Position numbers and translations under genes: made by a program. Below are positions 23,405 to 33,779 of a stretch of DNA of 64,000 nucleotides, one piece after another (within the stretch, counting starts at the first letter, position 1; every line of letters begins with the position of its first letter). Where the stretch lies: NCBI GenBank assembly GCA_020736575.1, contig JAGPYM010000007.1:558001-622000 (forward strand), read 5' to 3'. The notes beneath the pieces are model-generated. The model saw only the letters and a program-made list of their open reading frames with translations. It made no database searches and was not told the origin of the DNA. Origin of the DNA: Thelonectria olida. Taxonomy: Eukaryota; Ascomycota; Sordariomycetes; Hypocreales; Nectriaceae.

Positions 23405-26129
23405 ATGGCCTTTGCTGCAAGGCTTGGCGCTCTTGCCGGGGAGCTTGTCGAGGCAGTCACTCTGAATTCTGCTCAGGTCCGCATGCCATCTACCTTGCTC
23501 GAAGCTAAGGCGCCCGGAACGGCTCCAAGTACTAACTGATGACGGCACCCAGACGAACCCAGCCAAATTCAACGCTCAGCGCGATGCTTCCCTACGCACT
23601 CTTAAGTCGCATCCGTATCTCCGCACGAACCAATTCGACGTCGAAAACAACCTTGACGGTCTACAAGAACGATTCCGTGTCAATCTTCGCGATGAGCTGG
23701 CTGATGCTCTGGGGGAACGAAGGCACCTTCTCCAACAGGCACCCTCCAAATGGCATCCCGAAATTTTATTCTTGCTTCTCGAGCTCTCAGACCAGCCCAC
23801 ATTCTATTCAAGCCTTGCCGACCTTGACGAGCTTAGAAACCCCGACGATGCACCTGAAAAGTTGAACTGGGACGACATTGCCCGAGAAGACGGATGGGAC
23901 CAGGACGCTGAGCTCTGGAAAAACATAAAGTACGCCGACAGCTCGGATGAAGACAACTATACCCAAGATTCCCAGAGCGAATCTGGAGAATCCGACGAGT
24001 TGTCAGAGGAGTCTGCCGTGGGAAGGACTGCAGAGGACTTTGTCATTCATCCAGAAGATATTTCTCAGCTCAACCGTATTCGAAAGGCCCAAGAATGGAG
24101 GTCAGAAGAGCCCCCGAAAGATAGCTTTGGCCATGTCCGCAAAATCCCTGTTTCCGAGTTTCATGTTGCTCGAGACATCCTCTTTATGCTTCAAGGGCTC
24201 GACACAACACTCTTCGGACAGGACGGCTCGGCCGACCCTGCGTTTCAGATGATGAATATTGCATGGGACACACACAAGGCACTGATCGGCTACTTTACCG
24301 AAGCAGGACGCCAATTATCAGTTTTGCGCAAGTTTGCTGCCCAACCGCAGCGCGTCTCCCACCTGCAAGTGTTTCATGACGGCGTTGCTTCGCGCCTGCA
24401 GACTTTGGACAAGACGATTACCAAGATTCAGGCCCCCCTAGTCGCGCCAGACGAAGACGTGGTGGTGAGCTTGTTGAGAATCAAAAGGGACTTGAGTCCT
24501 AGTCTAGCGCCTTTGTATTCGCTCTCGAACATTGTTGCTCGCATGCAGGACGTGCCGAATGCAGGCGCATTTCGCTATCTTGAGTTACTTTTCGAAGAGG
24601 CCAATTTCGCGCAGCTTGCGGGCAAGCCCTCCAATTACGAGTTTCTAGCTCGCATCTTTGTCGAATGTTTCAATGTTTATCTTCGTCCGATCCGGTTATG
24701 GATGGACGAAGGAAAACTGTTGTCAGGTGACAAGATTTTCTTCGTCTCAGCGGCTCCGAGCCAAGTGCCTCTTAGCAAGATCTGGAGCGATCAGTATAGA
24801 CTCCGGCGGACGGCTGATGGAAAGTTGCATGCCCCAAAGTTCCTTCAGCCAGCTGCGAATAAGATCTTCAACGCAGGGAAGAACATTGTGGTCCTCAAGA
24901 AACTAGGCCGCTTTGGCTCTATGGGTTCCGAGTGGAGCGCTCGAGAGCCTCCGTTGGACTATGCGACGATTTGTCCTGCTGGGTTGGAGTTGGCCCCTTT
25001 TCACCATCTTTTCGATGCCGCGTTTGATCGATGGATCCAGAGTAAATACAACACGACCTCTACAACCCTTAGAAATGCGCTCTTCGAGGACTGCGGGCTT
25101 TGGTCGTCCTTGGATGCCATGGGGTACCTGTACTTCATGTCAGATGGCTCAGCGACCGAGGTGTTGTCGAGCAACTTGTTCGGCAAACTGGATGCTCTGT
25201 CCCCGAGCTGGCACAACCGATACAGCTTGACGAGCACTGCCCAAGAAGCTTTTACATCACTTCTTGATTTCTCACGGTTATTTGTCAATGTCAGTCCTGC
25301 TGGCTTGAAAGTTCCGGTTCAAGAAGCGCGAGACTCGGTGAGGACAGCACTTCCGACCGTCATGGTCAACTATCGTCTCTCCTGGCCAGTTCAAATGGTC
25401 TTGTCCGAGGACACCATCTCTCAACACCACTCTGTCTTCACTCTGTTGTTGCAGCTGAAGAGGGCTCTCAATGTTCTGCAGAAACAAAAGATCCTCGAGA
25501 GCTACTGGACTGATGATGATAATTGGGGCGAGCGGGCTTTGTATTATTCACTGCGCAATAATCTGCTATGGTTTACTACCACGCTCCAGACATACATGAC
25601 GAACCTGGTGCTCGCGCCGAATAGTGCAAAGATGAGGCAAGAATTACGCGATGCTCACGACGTGGATGCCATGATTGTCATTCATGCCACTTTCATCAAG
25701 CGCGTCATCGACGAGGCATGCCTCGGCAGCAGGTTAACCCCTATTCGAGAGTGTTTCCTCGATATTCTCGACCTAGCTATTAAACTCGAACACGCCCAAG
25801 CTTCACATGGCAAGGAAATCGAGCAGCTACGGGAGCTTTCCCGTCTCACTGCAATGTCTTCGCCAGCACGGTCCGCACCAGGGACTCCTAGAGCACCGAA
25901 GACACCGAAATATGTCCGTGACAGCGATGATGAAAGCGAGGAGGAGCAGACGAAACCCGACCTGGGGAAGCCGTACATGGACGTTCTTAGAGAGATCAAG
26001 CTCGATTTTGAAAGGCATCTACGCTTCATCTGCGGGGGGCTGCGTAGCGTTGCGAGGGCGACAAGTGATGCGCAGTCGGCCAAGTGGGATATTCTGGCCG
26101 AAATGTTGCAGACTGGGAGTCGAGATTGA
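23405..26129 (+). CDS. GCP5: Gamma-tubulin complex component GCP5 (Spc97/Spc98 family)
   Basis: 882-aa subunit of the gamma-tubulin ring complex, expected at the spindle pole body. Exon 1 is 23405-23476 (MAFAARLGALAGELVEAVT) and exon 2 is 23553-26129. The intron has a weak donor (CAG/GTCCGC) but an ideal branch site, TACTAAC, and acceptor CCCAG. After splicing the frame runs TNPAKFNAQRDASLRTLKSH into the long frame. An acidic, Ser-rich segment (about residues 125-160) precedes the GRIP1-like core (IPVSEFHVARDILFMLQGL) and a GRIP2-like C-terminal half. The acidic linker plus that core is typical of GCP5 rather than GCP2/3/4. A Pro/Ser/Glu-rich insert (PARSAPGTPRAPKTPKY and an acidic stretch) lies near the C terminus. 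Assignment to GCP5 over GCP6 is by length and motif memory. Confidence 0.85.
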
Positions 26130-26229
26130 ACATGGGTGAGATGGAATGACGAGTCGATGAATGATGATACCCCTTGCCTCAGCCAAGTAACCTGTTTGCA
26201 TTCCCTGTTCGTGATTGCCCTCTTCGTGT

Positions 26230-27018
26230 CTAAAATGTGACGTGTGCTCCCACGCCGTTGAGTCTATCCGCAAAGAACTTGATCAACGGGAACGCCTCGT
26301 CTTGGCTCTGTGGCATGCTAACCCCCTTTCTCTTCCACTGCACCACCGTCACGTCGGCAAACTCGCGCTGCACCGCGTCTACCGCCTCGGGCTCCAGCTG
26401 CACCGCCAGCACGCTCGTCCGGCTCTTCGGGCGTGCGGTTATCGTGGACACCATGGACTGCGGCAGCGGCCCGCCGATGGACACGACGCCTTTGAATGCC
26501 GTGCCGGCGCGGGGCTCGGGGTCGGAGTCTGTGACGTCGACGACGCGCGCGGGCGCACTGAGTTTCGAGGCGAGGCCGAGCGCGAGAGACCCGCCCTGTC
26601 CAAACCCGAAGAGCAGGATATCGCTCGTCTCCCAGCCAAACTGCGCGATCAAAAACTGCTGCACGAGCTTGTCCATGACCAGCGTCGCCGCCTTTTCAAA
26701 GCCCGGGTCCTCGTCGATCTCGCCGGTGCTGTGGTCGATGGTCAAGTCGTCGCCCCAGTGGGAGTGGGGGATGCCGCCGGGGCCGGGGGGCATGAGCATT
26801 TCGGGGAGAGGCGAGGTGCCGCGGACGGAGATGCCGAGGACGCCGGGGAGGGCGAGGCTCTGAGCGAAGCCGGCGAAGGCGGGTTCGTGGTCGCCGAGGC
26901 CGTGGAAGAGGATGAGGAAGGTGGTGGTTGATTCGGGCGGGGAGGGGAAGTGCAGCGCGAGGGGGAGGACGGAGAGGAGGGGGCCGAAGTCTTCCTTGGT
27001 TGGGATGCGAGGAGGCAT
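26230..27018 (-). CDS. Acyl-protein-thioesterase-like alpha/beta hydrolase, catalytic residues replaced
   Basis: 262-aa single-exon protein of the phospholipase/carboxylesterase (LYPLA/APT) fold. The oxyanion-type loop HGLGD is present (40-43 region). The nucleophile elbow, normally GFSQGG in APTs, reads GFGQGG at 138-143, so the catalytic Ser position (140) is Gly. Downstream, the expected GDxDxxVP strand that carries the acid is replaced by VQLEPEAVDAVQ. The expected HS near the C terminus reads SMPQSQDEA, so the His also appears absent. The protein is probably a non-catalytic member, perhaps the group containing yeast YDL057W. ATG at 27018 is the only sensible start. It converges with GCP5, the stops being 100 nt apart. 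Confidence 0.8.
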   Translation of the reverse strand: MPPRIPTKEDFGPLLSVLPLALHFPSPPESTTTFLILFHGLGDHEPAFAGFAQSLALPGVLGISVRGTSPLPEMLMPPGPGGIPHSHWGDDLTIDHSTGEIDEDPGFEKAATLVMDKLVQQFLIAQFGWETSDILLFGFGQGGSLALGLASKLSAPARVVDVTDSDPEPRAGTAFKGVVSIGGPLPQSMVSTITARPKSRTSVLAVQLEPEAVDAVQREFADVTVVQWKRKGVSMPQSQDEAFPLIKFFADRLNGVGAHVTF

Positions 27019-27508
27019 GTTTGCGATGGTAGGGGGGTGGGGTGTTGTTGAGGTGGTGATGGTGAGGGTGAGGGGGTGAAAGGTTGAAGAATCTCAGGTA
27101 ATTATGACGATGAGATTTGAGTGCGGGGCAGTGAAATCGGTCTGCTTGGCCCCTGAAAGACCATCAGAATAGATATAGAAGTAAAAGACTTGAGTCTGAG
27201 TTCTCGTCAAAACAAATAGTGGTTGAGGGCAGCAATGAACCAGCAGATGAAGCCTGATTCTCAAGATCTCCTGACAAGCCGGACGGACTGAAGCCCGAGT
27301 GCGAATTCATGGGACATGACCGGAGCTCATCGGATATGTGGGGCCGCCGAAGCAACGGCACTAAAACTTATCCCCGCCTCCATGACAAGTTAACTAGAGA
27401 GTCTCGTATTTGCCAATAGATAGTATTCATCATGTTCAACTTGAGATTCTAATTCGCTATATACGCCATCTGGATAGGTATCCAAGCCATTTATCGTAAC
27501 CCAAAAGA
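27019..27508. other. Intergenic gap
   Basis: 490 nt between two minus-strand genes. It should contain the promoter of the thioesterase-like gene, next to G-rich sequence at 27.03-27.08 kb (CT-rich on the coding strand), and the 3' UTR of the LCCL gene. No other feature seen. Confidence 0.6.
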
Positions 27509-29530
27509 TCAACGCCGTATCCTTTCTTCCTTGCCTAGGCTGCGAGCCTTGACACGCGACGGCCCAGCCTTCATCGTCTTCCACTCGCCGCCCTCGGTCC
27601 AGATGCCAGCTTTGGTATAATCGCCACTATCGCTTCCCTCCATAAATGCAAAACGGAAGTATTCAGCCAAGTCCAGATCGCTTTTCCTCGTCCACGTAAA
27701 TTGGTACTTTTCATCGTCTGTCCCGTCAAAGTAGGTCCGGAACCGCTCGACATCATTGACCAGGATGCTGATCCCGTCGTACACAGGACTCGGTGCGTCC
27801 TTCCACTGAAACGTGATGGTCGACTCGTTGTGAGTACTGTTGGCGAGGTTGATGACTGGTTGGGGGATGACGGGGAGCTTGGTCCCGAGCTGAGCATCGC
27901 CCTGCAACGCTTCTGACGTCTGGAGCACCGGGTCGAATCCCCACCGAGCAATGCCGTTGATGAATAGACCAACTAACAGACCCTGATATAACAAGGCCGG
28001 CCGCGTTTGCATGCTGGTACCCGGCAGCAAGAGCAAGGCAATGATGTAATGGTGAATGCGCAGGTTCAGTCCTGGGAGGACAAGGGCGATGACAATGGCG
28101 CCTATGAAAAGCGCATAAAGCTTCAAGTATTTGATCAGGCGGCCTTCTTGCCTAAAGAACCACACCTGGGAGACGACGATACAAAAGAGCACAATAACAA
28201 TGACTGACAAGGCGGCTCTAGCGCCCGGCTGCTGGTCAAGATCATGCTTGTTCAGTCGCTGGATGGGGATGAAACTCAGAGTGTAGTTGTCCATGGCGCC
28301 AACCCAGCACGCACCGAGCCACAGAATCGTCTTTTCAAACTGAGCCGTGAGGTCTTGGAGGGTGCGACGTACGCCCATCTTGTCGTACATGACCCAGGCG
28401 CAGAACATTGCGGGGAGGAATTTCCCCAGAATTTTGGAAAAGAGCGCCGTAACAGACACAGCCGAGGGCGGATCCAGCGCCATGCCCACTGTCCAGAATA
28501 TGCCAATGAAGATGGGGAAGAAGAAGAGCGCAGGATCACTGGTGAAAATGGAGAGCACACCAGTGAAGACGGCCGAGACAGCCAAAAGAGACCATCGCGT
28601 GTCGACAGCGTCGCAGTTGACGTCTTTCACAAAGTTGAAGGACAGAGGGAAGTAGGAGTCGAAGCCGATACTATCGATGCCATGGCTCTTCGACTTTGGG
28701 AAACTTTCCCTGCGCCCGACCAACTGAACAACTCCGCAACCTCCCTGGCCGTTGGAGATGACACCAGCATGAATCGCAGCACCGCAGATGAATGAATCTC
28801 CGCGGTACGTAGACGCGCCGTCGCTTTGTCCTCCACCAACGACCAAAGATCGGTATATGACTTCCTGGTCACCCACAGCATGCGGGTTCAAGACATGGTA
28901 GCTCTCGCAGTCGGCGGAGCATCGGAAAGGAAACCCACTGCCATTGAAAGGGCGGCAGTCGTTGCCGTCAATGCCACAAGAATTTCCCGCTCCCCAGTAT
29001 GAAACGCCACACGAAATGCTCTGAGGCTCACCCCATCCTGCAATTTCGGAGGCAAGAGTGCCCTTGCGCTTCACAAGCACAAACGTGACGATCCAGATGG
29101 AAAAGTAGAAGAACAGCAGCCATGCGCGGTGCTTGAATTGGGGTATGAATCGGTCGACAAGCCAAAGCGGATATTCCTGGACCATGGGCAGGAAGGTCTT
29201 GATACGAAACGGCTGCGGATTCACGGGACCCTTGGACCACTTCACGAGCGACTTTGAGACATGTCGCAACGAGTAGGGAACCCATTTCCACTTCTTCCAT
29301 GTGCCTTCGTCTTGGATGAATCGTGGAGTTGGCGGGTCGCTGTCGTCGATGTCGAGGGGCGCATCCGGATGGTCGGCACGTCGGTCGGAGCGTTGGCGCT
29401 GCTGGTGTTCGCCATTGCTGTTGCTGTTGCTGTCGCTGTCGGTGCCGACGGGCACGACGGAGATGTCGACGGGGTGTTGTTCGGGGCCGGTCATGAGGGG
29501 CTGTGACTCTTCATCGTCTAGGCTCACCAT
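27509..29530 (-). CDS. LCCL-domain multi-pass membrane protein
   Basis: 673 aa, single exon. An N-terminal polar, low-complexity region (residues 1-75, with Ser-Asn and Asp repeats) is cytosolic. A first transmembrane helix (AWLLFFYFSIWIVTFVLV) leads into a luminal or extracellular LCCL domain, visible as a Cys-rich block: GVSYWGAGNSCGIDGNDC, FRCSADC, YRGDSFICGAAIHAGVI and GGCGVVQLVG. A cluster of about eight further hydrophobic helices follows (for example LLAVSAVFTGVLSIF and LFFFPIFIGIFWTVG). A soluble C-terminal region (about 560-673) with a beta-rich segment and a basic tail (KARSLGKEERIRR) ends the protein. LCCL domains are thought to bind ligands or lipids. This architecture is characteristic of fungi and its function is unknown. 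ATG 29530 gives the complete N terminus. Confidence 0.88.
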   Translation of the reverse strand: MVSLDDEESQPLMTGPEQHPVDISVVPVGTDSDSNSNSNGEHQQRQRSDRRADHPDAPLDIDDSDPPTPRFIQDEGTWKKWKWVPYSLRHVSKSLVKWSKGPVNPQPFRIKTFLPMVQEYPLWLVDRFIPQFKHRAWLLFFYFSIWIVTFVLVKRKGTLASEIAGWGEPQSISCGVSYWGAGNSCGIDGNDCRPFNGSGFPFRCSADCESYHVLNPHAVGDQEVIYRSLVVGGGQSDGASTYRGDSFICGAAIHAGVISNGQGGCGVVQLVGRRESFPKSKSHGIDSIGFDSYFPLSFNFVKDVNCDAVDTRWSLLAVSAVFTGVLSIFTSDPALFFFPIFIGIFWTVGMALDPPSAVSVTALFSKILGKFLPAMFCAWVMYDKMGVRRTLQDLTAQFEKTILWLGACWVGAMDNYTLSFIPIQRLNKHDLDQQPGARAALSVIVIVLFCIVVSQVWFFRQEGRLIKYLKLYALFIGAIVIALVLPGLNLRIHHYIIALLLLPGTSMQTRPALLYQGLLVGLFINGIARWGFDPVLQTSEALQGDAQLGTKLPVIPQPVINLANSTHNESTITFQWKDAPSPVYDGISILVNDVERFRTYFDGTDDEKYQFTWTRKSDLDLAEYFRFAFMEGSDSGDYTKAGIWTEGGEWKTMKAGPSRVKARSLGKEERIRR

Positions 29531-30557
29531 TGTGAAGCAAGAAGAGGGAGAAAAAGAGTTTTAAAACTCGTAACAAGAAAAAGTAAGCCGAGTCTATTCA
29601 ACGTCTCGCATGGCGTGGGTTTCCAGTTGGCGCTTCCCGCCCTGCTTAGGGATTGCGTATCCCCGGAGGATCCGCCCGTGGCCGTCGGAGCGGAGCAGAG
29701 TGGGGGCAGCTTATCTGATTCTGATTCTGCTCACGTTAGAGGAAGGTGGTCCTGTCGACTGCCTGCCAATTGCAGCTCTTTGGCTTGCGGTGGTCTGGCA
29801 ATGGCTGCTGCGCTGGGTGCATGAAGAACGGCGGGGTGGGAAGGAACGAGTGGGCTTAGGCTTGTTGGTGATGGCCAAGCTTTGGTGTTGTGTTTGCTGC
29901 AGGCTTTTAAACCACATGATTTAGTCTCTAGGCGTCGCAACACTGTCTCAAATAACTCGCTCTGTCTATTTTGTTGAACCCCAATCCAGCCACACGGCGC
30001 TTTTCATCGAATAATCTGTCCTAGTTTCCCATTTCTGGACTGCGTGCCTGGAACGTTGGCACAGCGTCCTGTCGGATTGGTCAGGAGCCAAGGAGGTTGG
30101 CGGCGCGGACGACGGCTCCCGAGTTAAACCAAGCCTCGCATGTCGCATGGCACAAAGGTGAACAAGGTGTGGGCGGGACCCTGCCTACCTTCCTCCGAGC
30201 CCGCTCACGGCTGATCTTCGGCATACGTCGCACAGTCTGAGGCCGTGTGTCGCACACTATAACCGCACTGTCTAGTTTAGTTGGTGCTTGTCAGATCCCT
30301 GCCCGACCAACTGAGTCAGAAAAGTGAAGTTGCAAATCGATAAGACAGACTCAAGGCGTCCGCAACACAGCGTGACAGGTGTCAGGAAGGCCTCTCGGTG
30401 CGACCTAATTAGATTTTTCTTCTCTTCTTTTCGTAATCCTTTTTCTCTTCTTTTCTAGCCTGAGGCCGCCTTTTCCCCCAAGCCCTTTCCTTGCATTGCC
30501 TCCCTGGCCTTGAAGAAGACTTATCCATCTCTTTGGCCTTGACTCAAGTCTTGCACC
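29531..30557. other. Divergent promoter, LCCL gene / QTRT2
   Basis: 1,027 nt shared between genes transcribed away from each other. The QTRT2 side has a strong pyrimidine tract (30.41-30.47 kb), typical of a fungal core promoter and leader, and the ATCGATAAG motif annotated separately. No coding sequence was recognised. Confidence 0.6.
30336..30344 (+). promoter_or_regulatory. ATCGATAAG motif upstream of QTRT2
   Basis: Lies 214 nt upstream of the QTRT2 start codon. The same 9-mer occurs upstream of PWP2 and CBF5. It contains a GATAAG core, the site of GATA-type zinc-finger proteins, but the flanking ATC is also conserved among the three, suggesting a different or more specific factor. Confidence 0.45.
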
Positions 30558-31965
30558 ATGAGCGAATCTGTCACAAAAGACACTCTAACCATGTTTGAGA
30601 TTCTCAAAGCTGCTACTGCGGAGGTTGGCGTGGCTCGACTCGGCCGTCTGGCCTTTGCTGGTCGCCGGGCTATGGAGACACCAAATTATATTCCTGTGGC
30701 GTCCCGAGGAATCATTCCTCACCTGACTCCTGAAAACATGGAAAGATATACCACCTTTGATGCAGCATATATGGCTATTGAAGACTGTATGTGATAACTC
30801 TAGACGCACTCGGACGGCACTAACGTTGACGGCAGTCCTTGAGAAACGAGAGCCTCCCATCATGAAGTTGTCCAAGGACCAGCCTCGCAATCTTCATAAC
30901 TTCACAGCCTTCTCGTCAGAACGAGCCATAATCCTGGGGCCCAGACGCTTCCCATCTGTTTTGTCTCCTGTTGGCAATGGTTCCAACTTTATCAGCATCT
31001 TCACCTCCACTGGCTTCCGGAACTTGACCATCCCCGAGTTTGCAAAGGTCATTGAGACTACTCAACCCGATGTGTGCATCCCTCCGGCAGACCTCTTCCA
31101 TACCAGTACTACACCTGTATCAAAACGTCAGATTCGGATGGTTGAGCGCACCGAGGACTGGATTGACGAGTTTTTTCGCCTCTCGGACCCTCAGGGGCGA
31201 TTGAAAGACTTGGGCGTCTCGGTCTTTGCCCCAGTCCTGGCCGTCGAATACCCCATCCAATGGGACTATCTCAGACATCTCTCTGAAGATGTCAGAGACT
31301 CTCTTTCTGGTCTCGCTATTTACGATGTGAATCTGCTACCAGAACTGGTCAACTATCCGCCACTCCTAGATTTGCCGAGATTGTCTTTCGGCCCTTCCAA
31401 GTCCCCTCAAGACCTACTTCGACAAATATCCCTTGGTGTCGACATTTGCACGGTGCCATTTGTAAATGTCATGTCAGATGCAGGAATTGCCTTGACTTTC
31501 AAGTTCCCAGCCCCCGAGATGCAAGCAGTCCAACAACTTGGCATTGACATGTGGACGCTGGACCAGACTACATCTCTGGAGCCTCTGGCAGAGGGATGCA
31601 AATGCTATACATGCACCAAACATCATAAAGCCTTCATTCAGCATCTTCTCAATGCCAGGGAGATGTTGGGTTGGAACCTCATCCAGATTCATAACCATTG
31701 GGTTCTTTCCGAATTCTTTGCTGGGGTGAGGAAAGCCATCAGTGAGAGTCCTGACAAGTTCGAAGAGTGTCGTCAAAAGTTCTCGGCTACTTACGAATCA
31801 GAACTCCCCGTTGGGGTTGGTGAGAGGCCACGAGTGAGAGGTTACCACTTCAAGAGCATCGCTGGTCAGGTCAAGCTCAATGAGCCCAGTTGGCAGTCAT
31901 ACGAAACTAACCCCCCGGCGGTGCCCAGTACCACAGGTGAGCCGCCGGTAGCTCCGAGTGCCTAA
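30558..31965 (+). CDS. QTRT2: Queuine tRNA-ribosyltransferase accessory subunit 2
   Basis: 452-aa non-catalytic partner of the eukaryotic tRNA-guanine transglycosylase, which exchanges G34 for queuine in GUN-anticodon tRNAs. Exons 30558-30786 and 30836-31965 are joined across a 49-nt intron with a CTAAC branch; splicing gives IEDFLEKREPP. The TGT fold is recognisable from the N terminus (GVARLGRLAFAGRRAMETPNYIPVASRG) and the C-terminal half. The zinc site is C-x-C-x2-C (CKCYTC, about residues 331-336) followed by H about 26 residues later in IQIHNHW. The tail after about residue 425 is Pro-rich and variable. QTRT2 pairs with QTRT1, which is not in this window. Fungi salvage queuine from their surroundings. 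Confidence 0.92.
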
Positions 31966-33779
31966 AGCGAATGGACACGGAAAGATATGAGGTTGCATTA
32001 GCCCTGCGTACGGCAGCACGAACGCATCCTCTCCACGTGCCAAGCAAGGCGACGGTAACGAATGTCACCCGTTGTCTAGCCAGGCCCACCATGACAATAG
32101 TCAGTCTGCCTCCTATGAGAGAAGAGATAGCCAAGGTGTCAGTAGATCGATGGTCCAAGGCTCTAGGCGTCATCTCAGCCGGGAGTCGGCAGCGAAGACA
32201 ACCAAGCCACGATAGGACAAACACGTGCAAGACTGCGTTGTTAACTTGAGGATTGGCTATTCGGCACGTTCTGTCATGTCAGAATTGCTTTGGCTGTGGG
32301 TGATCTTGCGCGTTATACAAGGCTGATGAACAAGTCAGGAGTCGTCCCATATTACGGCAAACCTCCCGCCGAAACCCACTCGGCCTGGCTGCATGCACAT
32401 CGACCTGCGAGTGTTTATAGGCGCCCTCAATATACTATATACAAGACATTTGATTCACTGCGACAATTTTTCTTTTTTTTCTTCTTCTTTTTCAATGGCT
32501 CGCGAAGTGTTACTGAGACTGATACGAGCGGGTTGATCTGCATTGACTAAGACGTAGGAGCAGGTCTGGAGTCGACAGCGAGTCTGCAAGGTGCCACACG
32601 AGAGCGGAGGTGATGTAACGTCAAGGTGAACAACTATTGGCAACCAAAGTGTATTGTTGAATGTGCATATTTTCCCTTGCTCTTTTCTCAACCGAGCAAT
32701 GGGGCTTTGTCCCCAGTCGCACAAGCTCCGCGACCTCATGCCGAGGTAGGAAACTCCAGCCCGCGAGAGACGGTGTTATTAACTTGCTAGGTACATTGTA
32801 TGCGAACGCGAACTCATGAGCGGGTCGCTGGCCAGGTTGCATCGCTGCAGTTGTTCGTCGACAAGCTAGAGAGGAAATGAATAAGCATGATGGAAACGTT
32901 TATTTGTGATTACGCCGCGTCAGAAGTGGACTCGGCCGGCTGCCCGATAGAGTTGAGCCTTGGGTCAAGAATTAAGCATGTCGGATCTTTTGCTTAGACA
33001 GCTCAAGAGGTGAAGATTGTCTGGGGGGGAGAGTCGTGGGAGGGAGTGGGACCAGGGGACGTCGCCAATAAGACGGCGATGACTGCCCACGAGCGAACGT
33101 TGTGGAGGGGACGAACCGGGGGCCCCCAGCTCGGCATCCGATCTTATCGCAGCGACTTTGAGGACAAGACGCAGGACGGGAAATCAGGAACTCACGCAGT
33201 CTCGGTGACCAAGTCGGGGCAAGACGCTCCATCCTCCTGCTTGTCTCGGTCGACTTGGACGGGATTGCCAAGGACCAAGGATCGGACATGACGGAGCTTC
33301 TGTGGAGAGCAGGGCCACCAGTCGCGGCCATCATGAGTCCTCCTCCGACGCCATTCTTGCATTTGCAGCTCCTCTTTCAGGTCACTGAGAGATGCTTCAA
33401 CAAGCTGGACCGTCATCGGCAGCGGGGAGCCCGGGAGACTCGACACACGTGCCAGCGTCCCTCACCATGACGCGCCGCCGTGCCCTTGCTGCTGTGCTGC
33501 GATGGGAACTCCAGCACTTTTGCATCTACCAAGAGAACGGAACTGACCATGTCGATGATCCATGAGCCATTGGCGGTTGCATTCGAGAGCTGCACCTGCC
33601 TCATGCACGTGGGATCGTCGCATCAATTATAAAAAGTTCCATGATGCCGCGTCTCAAACTAGGTTTGTTCCTCCAGCCGTTGTTCGTGTCCCCTCGCACA
33701 ACACCATCACCCACCGGCATAGACTGCTTCAGGCCCGCTGTTCACCTTCAACAGGGCCTTTTCAGCTGTTGACCTGATC
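31966..33779. other. 1.8-kb intergenic region upstream of alkaline phosphatase
   Basis: No supported gene. The left part is the QTRT2 3' flank, with a T-rich simple tract at about 32467-32492. The right part is the phosphatase promoter with two CACGTG sites and a TATA box. Open frames on both strands (up to about 120 codons) lack family signatures. Confidence 0.55.
33446..33635 (+). promoter_or_regulatory. CACGTG sites and TATA box of the alkaline phosphatase promoter
   Basis: CACGTG occurs at 33446-33451. CACGTGGG, the high-affinity Pho4/NUC-1-type site, is at 33606-33613. TATAAAAA follows at 33628-33635, about 145 nt before the start codon. Neurospora NUC-1 activates phosphatase genes through CACGTG, so phosphate-starvation control is likely here. 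Bare CACGTG is not rare in this window; the octamer next to the TATA box is the stronger evidence. Confidence 0.5.

Noticed and set aside
26215..26931. 238-codon plus-strand frame opposite the thioesterase-like gene
   Set aside because: It is the antisense shadow of a GC-rich coding sequence and has no motif.
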